Of a DNA stretch of 64,000 bases, positions 1-8,545 are shown piece by piece (the stretch's first letter is position 1; each line of letters begins with the position of its first letter). This stretch comes from Humidesulfovibrio mexicanus (GTDB taxonomy: Bacteria; Desulfobacterota; Desulfovibrionia; Desulfovibrionales; Desulfovibrionaceae): contig NZ_FZOC01000002.1 in NCBI RefSeq assembly GCF_900188225.1, positions 62,001 to 126,000 on the forward strand, written 5' to 3'. The notes beneath the pieces were generated by a model. The model worked only from the letters and a program-made list of their open reading frames with translations. It ran no database searches and was not told where the DNA came from. The position numbers and the translations under genes are program-made.

Positions 1-1024
1 CCAGCACGAACTCGTGGTCCTGCATGGCGAAGGTGCCCAGGCCTCCCTGGGTCCACAGGGGCAGGGTGGGGCCGGGGTAGCGGCGCACCACCTCGGGGTT
101 GACCTTGGTGGAGTAGATGAGCGGGATGTCCGAGGCCCATTCCTCGTCCAGGCGGTTGTACACCGAGAGCATGGAGCCGTCATAGTCCAGCGCCAGGCAG
201 AAGTGCGGCTTAAGGTCCAGGCGGCGCAGGGCTGGCAGGGTCTGCAGGGCCGAGGCGTACAGGGCGTAGCCGGGGTTTGCCGCCAGTTCCGGGGCGAAGC
301 GCTCCAGCGAGGGGCCGGCGCCCAGCACAACGGCCCCGACGCCGCGCGCGGCGTCCTTCAGGGGCAGCAGGCTGCCATCGGCCTGGGCGCGGCGGAAGTT
401 CTTGAGCTCGTTGCCCACCATCACGTCCTGGCGGCAGCGCAGGGTGACCATCTCCACGCTGAAGTTCTCCAGGCGGTTTTTCACCGTCTCGGTCCAGCGG
501 GCGTACTCCGGGCCCAGCTGGCGGCTGGGGATGTCGCCGCGCAGGTAAATTTTGCCGTACACGTACTGCAGGTCCAGGTGGCGAATGTACTCGTTCAGGT
601 GTTCCTCGTTGGGGGCGAGGAAGTGCAGCTTCTTGTTGGCGAAGAACGGCCTGTAGTCGGTTTGGCCCAGGCAGGCCAGCAGCAGTTCCGCGTTGGGCTC
701 GATAACAAGGATCTTGTGCGAGTCCGGGCTCTTGACGAGCAAGTGGTTGAGCCCGTAGCCCACATTGCAGCCAATGATGATGCTGGCGGAGAGGTCGGGC
801 TTGTCCATGTTCGGCCAGTCGCGGTAGAGCAGCCCCGGAGGCATGGCCTCGAACAGACCGGGCCCACCCGGAATGCGCCAGTCGATGTTGCCCCATCGGT
901 TGACAAAGACGGCGGTTTTCAGGGACTGTTCATCGAACTGGCTGTGGGACAGCCAATCATACAGCGCCGGGCTGGCCTTCTCAAGCGCGGTGATGTTGTC
1001 TTTCAGGAACGGGAACATGGTCAT
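1..1024 (-). CDS. MptE-like (DUF115) protein, flagellin-glycosylation associated; 3' end outside window
   Basis: The first 341 codons of a gene whose C-terminus lies off the left edge. The N-terminal part holds a Rossmann-like stretch (SIIIGCNVGYG, then ILVIEPNAE, about residues 85-115). It is followed by the hallmark GAGPSLE motif (about residues 230-240) of the 6-hydroxymethylpterin diphosphokinase MptE-like family, and by LALDYDG. In bacteria this family is best known as motility-associated factors that glycosylate flagellin with nonulosonic acids; whether this copy acts on flagellin is inference. The ATG at 1024 was chosen because GAGAGGT sits 6-7 bases upstream; a second ATG at 1018 is possible. 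It is divergent from the cysteine synthase fusion, 88 bp away. No membrane segment is seen in the visible part. Confidence 0.75.
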   Translation of the reverse strand, partial: MTMFPFLKDNITALEKASPALYDWLSHSQFDEQSLKTAVFVNRWGNIDWRIPGGPGLFEAMPPGLLYRDWPNMDKPDLSASIIIGCNVGYGLNHLLVKSPDSHKILVIEPNAELLLACLGQTDYRPFFANKKLHFLAPNEEHLNEYIRHLDLQYVYGKIYLRGDIPSRQLGPEYARWTETVKNRLENFSVEMVTLRCRQDVMVGNELKNFRRAQADGSLLPLKDAARGVGAVVLGAGPSLERFAPELAANPGYALYASALQTLPALRRLDLKPHFCLALDYDGSMLSVYNRLDEEWASDIPLIYSTKVNPEVVRRYPGPTLPLWTQGGLGTFAMQDHEFVL

Positions 1025-1112
1025 GGGCCGACCTCTCTTGTTTGGGCCCGACAATGCAAATCACGGGCCAGAGGCTCCGCTGCACGGCGGGCCCTGGCGC
1101 AGGGGCGCATAG

Positions 1113-3458
1113 ATGGAACGCACGGACATTTTGCGGCTTGTGGGCGGCACCCCGCTGGTGGAGATTCGCCGCCTGAATCCCCATTCTGGCGTCAAAATCA
1201 TGGCGAAGCTGGAGTGCATGAACCCCGGCGGCTCCATCAAGGACCGCGTGGCCGCGGCCATGATCGAGGCGGCGGAGCACAGCGGCGAGCTTGTCCCCGG
1301 CAAGACCATCATCGAGGCCACCAGCGGCAACACGGGCATTGGCCTGGCCATGGTGGCCGCGGTGAAGGGCTACAAGATGTGCCTCATCATGCCCGATTCC
1401 GCCAGCGAGGAGCGCAAGCGCATCATGCGCGCCTACGGCGCGGAGATCCGCCTCACTCCCGGACGGCTGGGCACGGATGGCGCCATCGAGCTGGCCTACC
1501 GCCTGGCCCGCACCGAGCCGGACACCTACGTGCTCATGGACCAGTTCAACAACCCCAACAGCATCGCCGCCCACTACAACGGCACCGGCCCGGAAATATG
1601 GGAACAGACCGGCGGGAGCGTGACCCATGTGGTGGCCGCGCTGGGCACCTCGGGCACGGCCATGGGCCTGGCCAAGAGCATGCACGAGCATCCGGGCGTG
1701 GCGGTCTGCGCCATAGAGCCTTTTGCCGGGCACAAGATCCAGGGCCTCAAGAACATGCACGAGTCCTATCCTCCGGGCATCTACAACAAGAAGGCCCTGG
1801 ACCGCATCCTGCGCGTGGAGGACGAGGAGGCCTTCGAATGCTGCCGCCGACTGGCGCGCGAGGAAGGGCTGTTCATGGGCATGAGCTCCGGCGCGGCCCT
1901 TGCCGGGGCGCTTAAGCTGGCGGCGGAGCTGGCGGCCGAGGGCAGGGGCGGCTACATCGTGGTGATTTTTCCGGACGGCGGGGAACGCTACCTGTCCACC
2001 CCGCTGTTCGCCCCCAAGAGCAAGGACGGCCTGCGCCTGATGAACCTGGCCACCGGCGGCAAGACCCACCTCGACGCCTCGGGTGCGCTCCACGTCTACT
2101 GCATCGGCCCCAGCCTGGACGAGCCCGACGAGCCTGACGCCTGGCGCAGGTTCGTGCTTTCCGACGTGCTGGTGCGGCATTTGCGCGCGCGCGGCCTGGA
2201 GGCCCGGCTGGCCGTCGGTCTGGCCGACCTGGACGACCGCACCCTTGCCGCGGCCCGCGCGGCCGGTCTCTCGCGCGCGCAGTACGCAGAGGGTGCGGTG
2301 GCGCGCATCACTGCCCGCGCGGCCGAGCTGGGCGCGCTGCCGGACACGGTCTTCGAGTCGGCCTCGGCCTCGGTGCCCAGGGCGCTGGAGATCTGCCGTA
2401 AGCTCTTGGGCAAGGGCCTGGCCTACGAGAAGCTCCGCAGCGTGTATTTCGACGTGCGCCGCGATCCCCGCTACGGGGCCATGAAGCTTATGGACATGGA
2501 CGGGCTTTCCGTGGGCAAGACCGTGGACCTGGGCGACTACGTGAAGGACAATCCCCTGGACTTCACGCTGCTCAAGCGCGCTACCCTGCAAGACCTCAAG
2601 CTCGGCGACATCATCGAGACCGAGTGGGGCAACGTGCGGCCCAGCTGGTTCATGCAGGTGGCCGTGGCCGGGCTTGCCGCCCTGGGCCGCGTGGACGTGC
2701 TGGTGGGCGGCGAGGAGCACCAGTTCCCGCACCTGGAGAACCTGCGCGCCATCTGGAGCGCGGCCGGGGTGGAGGTGAAGGCCTGGCTGGCGGACCGCAA
2801 GATATCGCGGCCCGAGGGCGGGGAACCCGTGTCCCTGGAACGGCTCATGGAGCTGGCCGGCGGAGCGGCGGCGCTTCGGTTGTGGCTTTTGTCCTCCTCC
2901 TACCGCAAGAGCCTTGCCGCCGGAGAGCAGAGCCTCTCCATGTGGGCGCGCAACTGGCACAAGGTGCAGGAGGCCGCCTGCGCCCTGCGCCTGGCCCTTG
3001 GCGACGAGGCCGCGTCCGGTCAGGACCGCGAAGCCGGGCCAGCGGAAGAGGTGGAGCAGGCCGTTTTCGACCTCAAGGCCGCCCTTACCGCCGCCTGCGA
3101 GGACGACCTTTCCCTGCACCGCTACTGGCCGGGGCTGTTCACCTTCGTCAGGCGCGTCAACGCCTGGATTACGGCGGGCAGGCTGAACCGGGCCGGGGCC
3201 GCCGCCTGCCTGAAGCAGTTGGAGGCCGCGGATGCGGTGCTGGGCATTCTGGACGCCAGCCGGATGCCCGTGGCCTGCGGTTGCCTGCCGGACGCCGTGC
3301 GCACCCTGGTGGACCGGCGCGAGGCCGCCCGCAAGGCCAAGGATTTCGCCGCCTCCGACGAACTGCGCGGGGAACTGGCCGCCCTGGGCTATCGCGTGGA
3401 GGACACGGCGCAAGGCCCGCGCGTGTACCGGCGCGACGCCGCAAGGCAGGACGCTTAG
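1113..3458 (+). CDS. Cysteine synthase fused to a degenerate cysteinyl-tRNA synthetase-like domain
   Basis: A 781-aa two-part protein. Residues 1-300 are a PLP-dependent O-acetylserine sulfhydrylase: the Schiff-base lysine is K43 in SIKDR, the substrate loop is TSGNTG (70-75) and the PLP-phosphate loop is GTSGT (178-182). MRAYGAE is CysM-like. Residues 325-781 align in order with class I CysRS (FVLSDVLVRHL, ADLDDRT, VGGEEHQFPHLEN, LRLWLLSSSYR), but the catalytic elements are gone. HIGH is replaced by EPDEPDA, and KMSKS by KISRPEGG. Of the zinc ligands, the first Cys has shifted to VYCIG, the HIEC Cys is absent (FMQV), and FPHHENE reads FPHLENL. Cysteine synthesis is therefore well supported; tRNA charging is unlikely. 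The role of the second half is unknown; a cysteine- or tRNA-sensing regulatory domain is one guess. AGGGG lies 9 bases before the ATG. The gene is probably co-transcribed with the next one. Confidence 0.9.
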   Translation: MERTDILRLVGGTPLVEIRRLNPHSGVKIMAKLECMNPGGSIKDRVAAAMIEAAEHSGELVPGKTIIEATSGNTGIGLAMVAAVKGYKMCLIMPDSASEERKRIMRAYGAEIRLTPGRLGTDGAIELAYRLARTEPDTYVLMDQFNNPNSIAAHYNGTGPEIWEQTGGSVTHVVAALGTSGTAMGLAKSMHEHPGVAVCAIEPFAGHKIQGLKNMHESYPPGIYNKKALDRILRVEDEEAFECCRRLAREEGLFMGMSSGAALAGALKLAAELAAEGRGGYIVVIFPDGGERYLSTPLFAPKSKDGLRLMNLATGGKTHLDASGALHVYCIGPSLDEPDEPDAWRRFVLSDVLVRHLRARGLEARLAVGLADLDDRTLAAARAAGLSRAQYAEGAVARITARAAELGALPDTVFESASASVPRALEICRKLLGKGLAYEKLRSVYFDVRRDPRYGAMKLMDMDGLSVGKTVDLGDYVKDNPLDFTLLKRATLQDLKLGDIIETEWGNVRPSWFMQVAVAGLAALGRVDVLVGGEEHQFPHLENLRAIWSAAGVEVKAWLADRKISRPEGGEPVSLERLMELAGGAAALRLWLLSSSYRKSLAAGEQSLSMWARNWHKVQEAACALRLALGDEAASGQDREAGPAEEVEQAVFDLKAALTAACEDDLSLHRYWPGLFTFVRRVNAWITAGRLNRAGAAACLKQLEAADAVLGILDASRMPVACGCLPDAVRTLVDRREAARKAKDFAASDELRGELAALGYRVEDTAQGPRVYRRDAARQDA

Positions 3459-3459
3459 C

Positions 3460-3864
3460 ATGGACCGCGCCTCGCTCGTGTGGGTTCTCGCCGCCTGCGC
3501 CTGGCTCAGCTTCGCGGGAATCGCGGTCATTTGCGGGGGGCTGCGGGTGCGCCTGCTGGAGCCCCGCCTGGGCGAGGCCAGGGCGCATGTGGTGGGCACG
3601 CTGGCCGTGTGCGTGCTGCTGTTCGCGGCCATGCAGCCCTTTGTCGTGACCACCGGCTTTACGGACACCTGGCCGCTGATGCGCATCGGCGCCTTCTGGA
3701 CGCTGCTCACCATTGGCTTCGAGTCCGCCTTCGGCCTGCTGGTGTTGAAAAAGCGCCTGGACGAGCTGTTTGCCGACTACAACTTCTTCAAGGGCCGCCT
3801 GTGGCTGCTGGTGCTGGTCACCACCTTCTGGGGGCCGGTGTGGTGGGGGATGCTCAGAAGCTAG
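3460..3864 (+). CDS. Small integral membrane protein, function unknown
   Basis: 134 aa, starting one base after the stop of the cysteine synthase fusion, so translation is probably coupled. I see four hydrophobic segments (about residues 5-27, 43-63, 72-95 and 108-130). Short basic or acidic loops (RVRLLEPRLGEARAH, KKRLDELFADYNFFKGR) separate them. No catalytic motif is recognisable. The conserved-looking tryptophans near the end (FWGPVWWG) suggest a small inner-membrane protein. Its position suggests a link to sulfur or cysteine metabolism, for example transport or membrane anchoring, but this is only context. The gene ends just before a strong bidirectional terminator, closing the operon. 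Confidence 0.7.
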   Translation: MDRASLVWVLAACAWLSFAGIAVICGGLRVRLLEPRLGEARAHVVGTLAVCVLLFAAMQPFVVTTGFTDTWPLMRIGAFWTLLTIGFESAFGLLVLKKRLDELFADYNFFKGRLWLLVLVTTFWGPVWWGMLRS

Positions 3865-3883
3865 CCAAGCTTCGCCCGTTGCC

Positions 3884-3940
3884 CGAATGAAAAGCCCCCG
3901 GTCGGAAGGCACTGCCTTCTGCCGGGGGGCTTTTCATTCG
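3884..3940. terminator. Bidirectional rho-independent terminator
   Basis: An 18-base inverted repeat (CGAATGAAAAGCCCCCGG and its complement) encloses a smaller AAGGC/GCCTT hairpin. The arms carry AAAA/TTTT next to a GC core, so a T-run follows the stem in both directions. It lies between the convergent small membrane protein (plus) and the secreted adhesin E-like gene (minus) and can serve both. Confidence 0.9.
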
Positions 3941-3951
3941 GCGGGTCGCCG

Positions 3952-4362
3952 CTATTTGATTTTTGGGACACAAAGATGCTTGTATTCATCCTCACCGATG
4001 GTCCCAGGGACCACGGTCTGCATGGTAACGCCGGGCTCCGTACGGATGACAACGCCATCGGCGTTGTAGAAAAGGCTACGTTGTTGCTGGATGCTCTTGG
4101 TCTTACAGTTTAACGCCATTTCGCTCTTGCTGATTATGGGAAGTTCATCAAGTTTGTTGTTTTTTTTGATTCGTTCCGAGGCTTTGAGAGAATAGTCTGT
4201 CCGCTCAAAAAAGGTGACTAACTCACCGTTTCGGACGATGGTTTCTTTATCGACCAAGACCTTGGAGCCTTCTTGTGTTGTTCCGATGTGAACCCAATCC
4301 GCAGCATAGGCGCTGGCGGCGAACCCCAGGACGACAAAGGAGGAGAGGATAATTTTTTTCAT
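3952..4362 (-). CDS. Secreted surface-adhesin E-like protein
   Basis: 136 aa. It starts with a clear Sec signal peptide (MKKIILSSFVVLGFAASAYA, cleavage after AYA), so the mature protein is about 116 aa. The mature part begins DWVHIGTTQEG and continues with alternating strands (KVLVDKETIVRNGELVTFFE), two cysteines (ALNC and HLCV) and a CxTKS-type segment. This resembles the surface-adhesin E domain family of short periplasmic or surface beta proteins; the family match is by eye. The open frame extends upstream, but the methionine at 4362 gives the signal peptide and sits right behind a consensus promoter. There is no Shine-Dalgarno sequence. Base composition is clearly lower in GC than the neighbours, which hints at transfer or surface-gene turnover. 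Confidence 0.65.
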   Translation of the reverse strand: MKKIILSSFVVLGFAASAYAADWVHIGTTQEGSKVLVDKETIVRNGELVTFFERTDYSLKASERIKKNNKLDELPIISKSEMALNCKTKSIQQQRSLFYNADGVVIRTEPGVTMQTVVPGTIGEDEYKHLCVPKIK

Positions 4363-4369
4363 ATAAAAG

Positions 4370-4398
4370 CTGATATCAGTCCAACATTTTACTGTCAA
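4370..4398 (-). promoter_or_regulatory. Sigma-70 promoter of the adhesin E-like gene, probably leaderless transcript
   Basis: On the minus strand, TTGACA (4393-4398) and TATCAG (4370-4375) are separated by exactly 17 bases. Only 7 bases separate the -10 hexamer from the ATG at 4362, so transcription should begin at or next to the start codon. This fits the lack of a ribosome binding site. Confidence 0.7.
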
Positions 4399-4437
4399 GA
4401 ACTGATATGCGCATATGCTCACGGCTCCTGTGGTCTC

Positions 4438-5859
4438 CTATCTCCGTGTCAGCCCGTACTTCTTGAGCTTGTACTGGAGCGTGCGGCGGCTGATGCCCAG
4501 CGCATCGGCGGTTTTTTCGCGGTGCCCGCCGGAGGCGTCCAGCGCCTGGCGCAGGGCCTCGCGCTCGGCGTCCTCCAGGGCGGCGGGCAGTCCGGGGGAG
4601 AGGGCCACGCCCTGGCCTCCGCCCGCTACGCCGATTCCGGCCCCGCCCGCGCCATCGGCGCCAGCCCCGGCCAGTCCCGCCATTTGCGGGGGCAGCAGCT
4701 CCGGACCCAGGGTGTCGGAGCGCGAGAGGATGAGCGCGCGCTCCAGCACGTTCTCCAACTCGCGCACGTTGCCGGGCCAGGAATAGCGCGAGAGCGCCTC
4801 CACGAAGGCCGGGGCGATGGCGCGTATCTCCTTGCGGTTTTTCGTCCCCAGCTTGCGCAGCAGGTGCCCGGCCAAGAGCGGCAGGTCGCCGGTGCGTTCG
4901 CGCAGGGGGGGAATCTGGATCTCCAGCACCGCCAGGCGGTAGTACAAGTCCTCGCGGAAGCGGCCGCTGGCCACGTCGGCGCGCAGATCGCGGTTGGTGG
5001 CCGCCAGGATGCGCACGTCGGTCTCCACGGGTTTCACCGCGCCCAACGGCTCCACGATTTTTTCCTGCAGGGCGCGCAAGAGCTTGGCCTGCAAGGTCAG
5101 CGGCATGTCGCCGATCTCGTCCAGAAAGAGCGTGCCCCCGCTGGCCAGCTGGAAGCGGCCGGGCTTGTCCTTCACCGCGCCGGTGAACGCGCCCTTGACG
5201 TAGCCGAAGAGCTCGCTCTCCAGCAAGTCCGCGGGCAGGGCCGCGCAGTTGACCTTGATGAGGGGCTTGCGGGCACGCTGGCTGGCCAGATGCAGGCCCT
5301 CGGCCACCAGTTCCTTGCCCGTGCCGGATTCGCCCAGGATGAGCACCGTGGCTTCGCTCGGCCCGGCCTGCTCGATGAGCTCGCGCACGCGCACGATGCT
5401 TGGGCTGGCGCCCACCAGGGACTCGGCCACGCCACCCTTGAGGGCCGTGCGCAGGCGGGCGTTTTCGTCCACCAGGCGGCGGTACTCGTAGCTTTTCTCC
5501 AGCACGGCGGCCAGTTCGTCATTGTCCGCCGGCTTGGTCAGGTAGTCGAAGGCCCCTTGCTTCATGGCCTCCACCGCCGCGCCCACGCTGCCGAAGGCTG
5601 TGAGCAGCACCACCGGCAGCACCGGGATGCGGGCGTGCAGTTCGCGCATCAGGGTCACCCCGTCCATGCCGGGCATCTTCATGTCCACCAGGGCCACGTG
5701 GGGCTGGGCGCGGTCAAGCAGGGCGAGGGCCGCCTCGCCGGAGGGGGCGTCGGTGACGCGCCAGCCCGCGTCCTCCAGCACGGCGCGCACCAGCATCCGG
5801 TGTCCGGGCTCGTCGTCCACCACCAGGGCGGAGCGCTGTTCACTGTTCGGTTTGCTCAT
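4438..5859 (-). CDS. zraR: Sigma-54-dependent response regulator, ZraR/NtrC type
   Basis: 473 aa in three domains. The receiver has the acidic pair VVDDE (about 14-16), the phospho-acceptor D59 in LVDMKMPG and K109 in LTKP. The AAA+ domain has Walker A GESGTGKE (about 176-183), the sigma-54 contact loop GAFTGA (223-228), Walker B LFLDEIGD and the arginine-finger region. The C-terminus is a Fis-type helix-turn-helix (GGHREKTADALGISRRTL), after a glycine/alanine-rich linker. It activates sigma-54 promoters when phosphorylated. The ATG at 5859 was chosen for its upstream GGAG; it overlaps the kinase gene by 20 bases. An alternative ATG lies at 5874. The kinase neighbour and zraP suggest a zinc or envelope-stress circuit. 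Confidence 0.9.
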   Translation of the reverse strand: MSKPNSEQRSALVVDDEPGHRMLVRAVLEDAGWRVTDAPSGEAALALLDRAQPHVALVDMKMPGMDGVTLMRELHARIPVLPVVLLTAFGSVGAAVEAMKQGAFDYLTKPADNDELAAVLEKSYEYRRLVDENARLRTALKGGVAESLVGASPSIVRVRELIEQAGPSEATVLILGESGTGKELVAEGLHLASQRARKPLIKVNCAALPADLLESELFGYVKGAFTGAVKDKPGRFQLASGGTLFLDEIGDMPLTLQAKLLRALQEKIVEPLGAVKPVETDVRILAATNRDLRADVASGRFREDLYYRLAVLEIQIPPLRERTGDLPLLAGHLLRKLGTKNRKEIRAIAPAFVEALSRYSWPGNVRELENVLERALILSRSDTLGPELLPPQMAGLAGAGADGAGGAGIGVAGGGQGVALSPGLPAALEDAEREALRQALDASGGHREKTADALGISRRTLQYKLKKYGLTRR

Positions 5860-7792
5860 TGCTCTCGTCTCCATGGCCGTGTCGGCCTTCGGGATCGGGG
5901 AAGAACAGGCGCAGGGCGGTCCCCTGGCCGGGTTCGGAGTCTATGACGGCGCGGCCCCTGTGCCCGCGCATGATGCCCTGGACAATGGCCAGCCCCAGGC
6001 CCGTGCCCTGCTTCTTGTCGGTGAAGAACGGCTCGAAGGCCTTTTCGCGTACGGTCTCGTCCATGCCCGCGCCGGTGTCGGCCACGGTGATCCAGACTCC
6101 GGAAGGCTCTTGGCCGGGGTCGCTGCGGCGCGAGGAGATGGTGATCCGCCGCTCTGTCCCCTCGGTCTGGGACAAGGCGTCCAGGGCGTTGACGAGCAGG
6201 TTCAGCAGGCACTGCTTGAGGGCGTCCTCGTCCGCGTAGACGGTGTCGACCTGGAGGTCGAGCTCCGGGGTCACGCCTCTGTGCTCCAGGTCGAAGCGCA
6301 GCAGGCCCCGCAAGCTCTCGGCCAACCTGCGCAGGTCCACTTCGGCGGGGGCCAGGTCGCGCGGGCGCGCCAAGAAGAGCAGGTCCGTCACCACGCGGTT
6401 CAGGCGGTCGGCCTCCTGCACCATGGTCGCCGCGTAGGAGGCCAGCGGCTCCTGGCCCTTGAGCTTGGTGGCGAAGAGCTGGGCGAAGCCGCGCAGGGAG
6501 GACAGCGGGTTGCGGATTTCGTGGGCCACGCCCGCGGCCAGGGAGCCTATGGTGGCCAGGCGCTTGGCCTCGGCCAGGTCGTCCTCCAGGGTTTTGATGC
6601 GTGTGCGGTCGCGCAGGAGCACCATGCGCTCCCCGCCCGCGCCCGCGCTGGAGGCATCGGCCTGCAACGGCAGGCAGAGGATTTCCAAGACGCGCCCGGC
6701 GTGCTCGAACTGGCGCCACTGGTAGGGGCGCGCGCCTTCCGCTCCCGCGGCGAGCCCGGCGAAGGGGAATTCCGCCCAGTTGCGGCCGATGAGTCGAGGA
6801 GGCGCGGAATCGGCGGCGGAGTCTGCCAGCAGCAGCCGCGCGGCGGAGCCGTTTGCCGAAAGGATGGAGCCGTCCGGACCGAGGGTCACCAGGCCGTCGG
6901 GCATGTTGTCCAAAAGCTTGGACTGGAAACGCTCCAGCCGGGCCGCCTTCAGGGCCTGCTCGCGGCGGCGCAGGTAGGCGAAGGCCAGCACCCACAAGAG
7001 GCTCGCCGCGCCGAACACGTATCCTGCCTGCAGCAGGGCCGCGCGGCGGTAGGCCTGGAACTGGTCCAGGTGGCGCTGGGGGTTGAGCCCCGCCACAAGG
7101 AACATGGACGGCACCTCCGGAGAGCGGTGGATGCCTGGAACCGAGGGCGAGCCGGGCATGTCCTCGGGGTCGTCCTCCGGGTCCAGGGGCGGGGGTTGCC
7201 GCTGCTCGGTTGTCGTCCCCTTGCCTTGGCGGGGGCCGCCCTGTGCATCGTCCCGCAGGGGGAAAAGCTGCTCCGGTGGGCAGGGGAAACCCAACCGCGC
7301 GCCCTCGCACAGCACCGAAAGGCTGGCCCGGGCGCGAATGGCCGAAAAGATGGCGGGCTTGTCGCGGTACACCAGCGCCCCGGACCAGCGGCCCTGCACC
7401 TCCAGGGCGGCGATGATCTCCTCGGGCAGGATGAGGTCGTGCGGGGCCTCGCTTTCGGACGAGGAGGCGACCAGATGGCCGTCCTCGTCGAAGATGCCGA
7501 TGAACACCACATCGCCGGAGGAGGTCATCTCGCGGAAGAGCTCGTGGATGGTGGGGAAGAATTTGGAGGCGGCGTCGGGGGAGCGGCGGAGCGAACTCAT
7601 GACCCGCATGAGGTTGGCCTCCACCCCGTGCACCACGGCGCCGCCAGCAAGCTGCATGTGCTGGTCCACAAGGTCGCGCTGGCGGCGGATGCTCTGCAGG
7701 GTCAGGAACATGCTGCCCAGGCCCACGGCCAAGAGCGCGAACACCGCCAGAATGATGGGCCCCTTGTCCCTATTGAAGGTGCGCAGTTCCAT
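5840..7792 (-). CDS. zraS: Membrane sensor histidine kinase, ZraS type
   Basis: 650 aa. TM1 is about residues 12-32 and TM2 about 252-274, with a roughly 220-residue periplasmic sensor between them that contains an acidic, proline-rich stretch (about 198-215). A cytoplasmic PAS-like domain follows (about 290-395). The dimerisation/phospho-acceptor helix has H424 in VAHEIRNPL. The ATPase domain shows an N-box (NLLVNALDAL), DTGAGM, FEPFFTDKKQGTGLGLAI and a further G-box. It should phosphorylate the overlapping response regulator. AAGGA lies about 10 bases before the ATG. Metal sensing is inferred from neighbouring zraP; the sensor domain itself does not reveal its ligand. Confidence 0.87.
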   Translation of the reverse strand: MELRTFNRDKGPIILAVFALLAVGLGSMFLTLQSIRRQRDLVDQHMQLAGGAVVHGVEANLMRVMSSLRRSPDAASKFFPTIHELFREMTSSGDVVFIGIFDEDGHLVASSSESEAPHDLILPEEIIAALEVQGRWSGALVYRDKPAIFSAIRARASLSVLCEGARLGFPCPPEQLFPLRDDAQGGPRQGKGTTTEQRQPPPLDPEDDPEDMPGSPSVPGIHRSPEVPSMFLVAGLNPQRHLDQFQAYRRAALLQAGYVFGAASLLWVLAFAYLRRREQALKAARLERFQSKLLDNMPDGLVTLGPDGSILSANGSAARLLLADSAADSAPPRLIGRNWAEFPFAGLAAGAEGARPYQWRQFEHAGRVLEILCLPLQADASSAGAGGERMVLLRDRTRIKTLEDDLAEAKRLATIGSLAAGVAHEIRNPLSSLRGFAQLFATKLKGQEPLASYAATMVQEADRLNRVVTDLLFLARPRDLAPAEVDLRRLAESLRGLLRFDLEHRGVTPELDLQVDTVYADEDALKQCLLNLLVNALDALSQTEGTERRITISSRRSDPGQEPSGVWITVADTGAGMDETVREKAFEPFFTDKKQGTGLGLAIVQGIMRGHRGRAVIDSEPGQGTALRLFFPDPEGRHGHGDESNEQTEQ

Positions 7793-7838
7793 GGGCTTCA
7801 GGTCCTTGTGGCGGCTGGGGGCGACGTGGCCGTTATCC

Positions 7839-7868
7839 TAGCTAGGCCGTTTGCGGGGCGGGTGTCAA
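7839..7868 (-). promoter_or_regulatory. Probable sigma-70 promoter of zraSR
   Basis: On the minus strand TTGACA (7863-7868) is followed after 18 bases by TAGCTA (7839-7844), itself inside the palindrome CCTAGCTAGG. The start of transcription would be about 40 bases before zraS. This would give zraSR basal expression independent of the sigma-54 promoter of zraP. Confidence 0.5.
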
Positions 7869-7971
7869 CGTGCCGCGCATACGCAGGGCGGGGCGGCCCG
7901 GCCGGAGAATGTCCGGTCCGAACCGCCCAGCGGGCCCAAAGCGCGGGGACGGGCCCCGTTGTGAAGAAGGT

Positions 7972-8466
7972 CTAGTAGCCGCCGCGGCCGTAGCCCTTGC
8001 CGCCGTAGCCGGGGCCGCAGTCGTCGCCGCAGCCGTATCCCATGCCGCCGTTCATGCCGCCGCTCATGCCGCCGCGATGGTAGCCGCCGTGGTAGCCGTA
8101 GCCGTAGCCATAGCCCTTGAGTCCGGTCTTCTTCTCAATGTCGGTGCTGATGGCCAGGCGTTCCTTGTGCATGGCCTCGCGCAGCTTGGCGATGTCGGCC
8201 ACAAGGGACTGGATGTCGCTGCGCTCGGCCTTGCCGGAGTTGGACAGGGCCTGCAGTTCGGCGTGCTTGGCCCAGATCTTCTCGCGCAGTTCGTAGAGCT
8301 TTTCCTGGTGGTCCTCGATAACCTTCTGCACGGTTGCGCGCTGTTCCGCGTTGAGGGCCGGCTGGGCCGGACCAGCTCCGCGACCGCCGCGCGGTCCGGC
8401 GAAGGCCACTGCGGAAAGGGCCAGCAGGGAGGCCACGGCCACGAGCATGATGATGCGCTTCTTCAT
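7972..8466 (-). CDS. zraP: Periplasmic zinc-responsive chaperone, ZraP/Spy-like
   Basis: 164 aa with a signal peptide (MKKRIIMLVAVASLLALSAVAFA). The core (about residues 40-115) is a helical hairpin: LNAEQRATVQKVIEDHQEKLY, then IWAKHAELQALSNSG, then DIQSLVADIAKLREAMHKERL. This is the arrangement of the LTXXQ/ZraP-CpxP family. The tail (about 120-164) is almost entirely Gly, Tyr, His and Met with two cysteines (GYGCGDDCGPG), a likely metal-binding region. ZraP is a periplasmic zinc-binding chaperone that is induced by, and feeds back on, ZraSR in E. coli. GGAGG lies 9 bases before the ATG. It sits just upstream of zraSR on the same strand and has its own sigma-54-type promoter. Confidence 0.85.
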   Translation of the reverse strand: MKKRIIMLVAVASLLALSAVAFAGPRGGRGAGPAQPALNAEQRATVQKVIEDHQEKLYELREKIWAKHAELQALSNSGKAERSDIQSLVADIAKLREAMHKERLAISTDIEKKTGLKGYGYGYGYHGGYHRGGMSGGMNGGMGYGCGDDCGPGYGGKGYGRGGY

Positions 8467-8545
8467 TTGAACAATCCTCCGGGTTGTGGTCTTTGGGTGA
8501 CACCTGTCCGAATGCCGGGGCAGGCGATGTGCTTGCCTCGTTTTA

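Noticed and set aside
981-3713. A 910-codon open frame on the minus strand
   Set aside because: It mirrors the cysteine synthase fusion, which has clear motifs; the antisense product is low-complexity.
4273-7975. Long plus-strand frames across zraR and zraS
   Set aside because: Antisense to two genes with complete kinase and AAA+ motifs; no domains in the plus-strand products.
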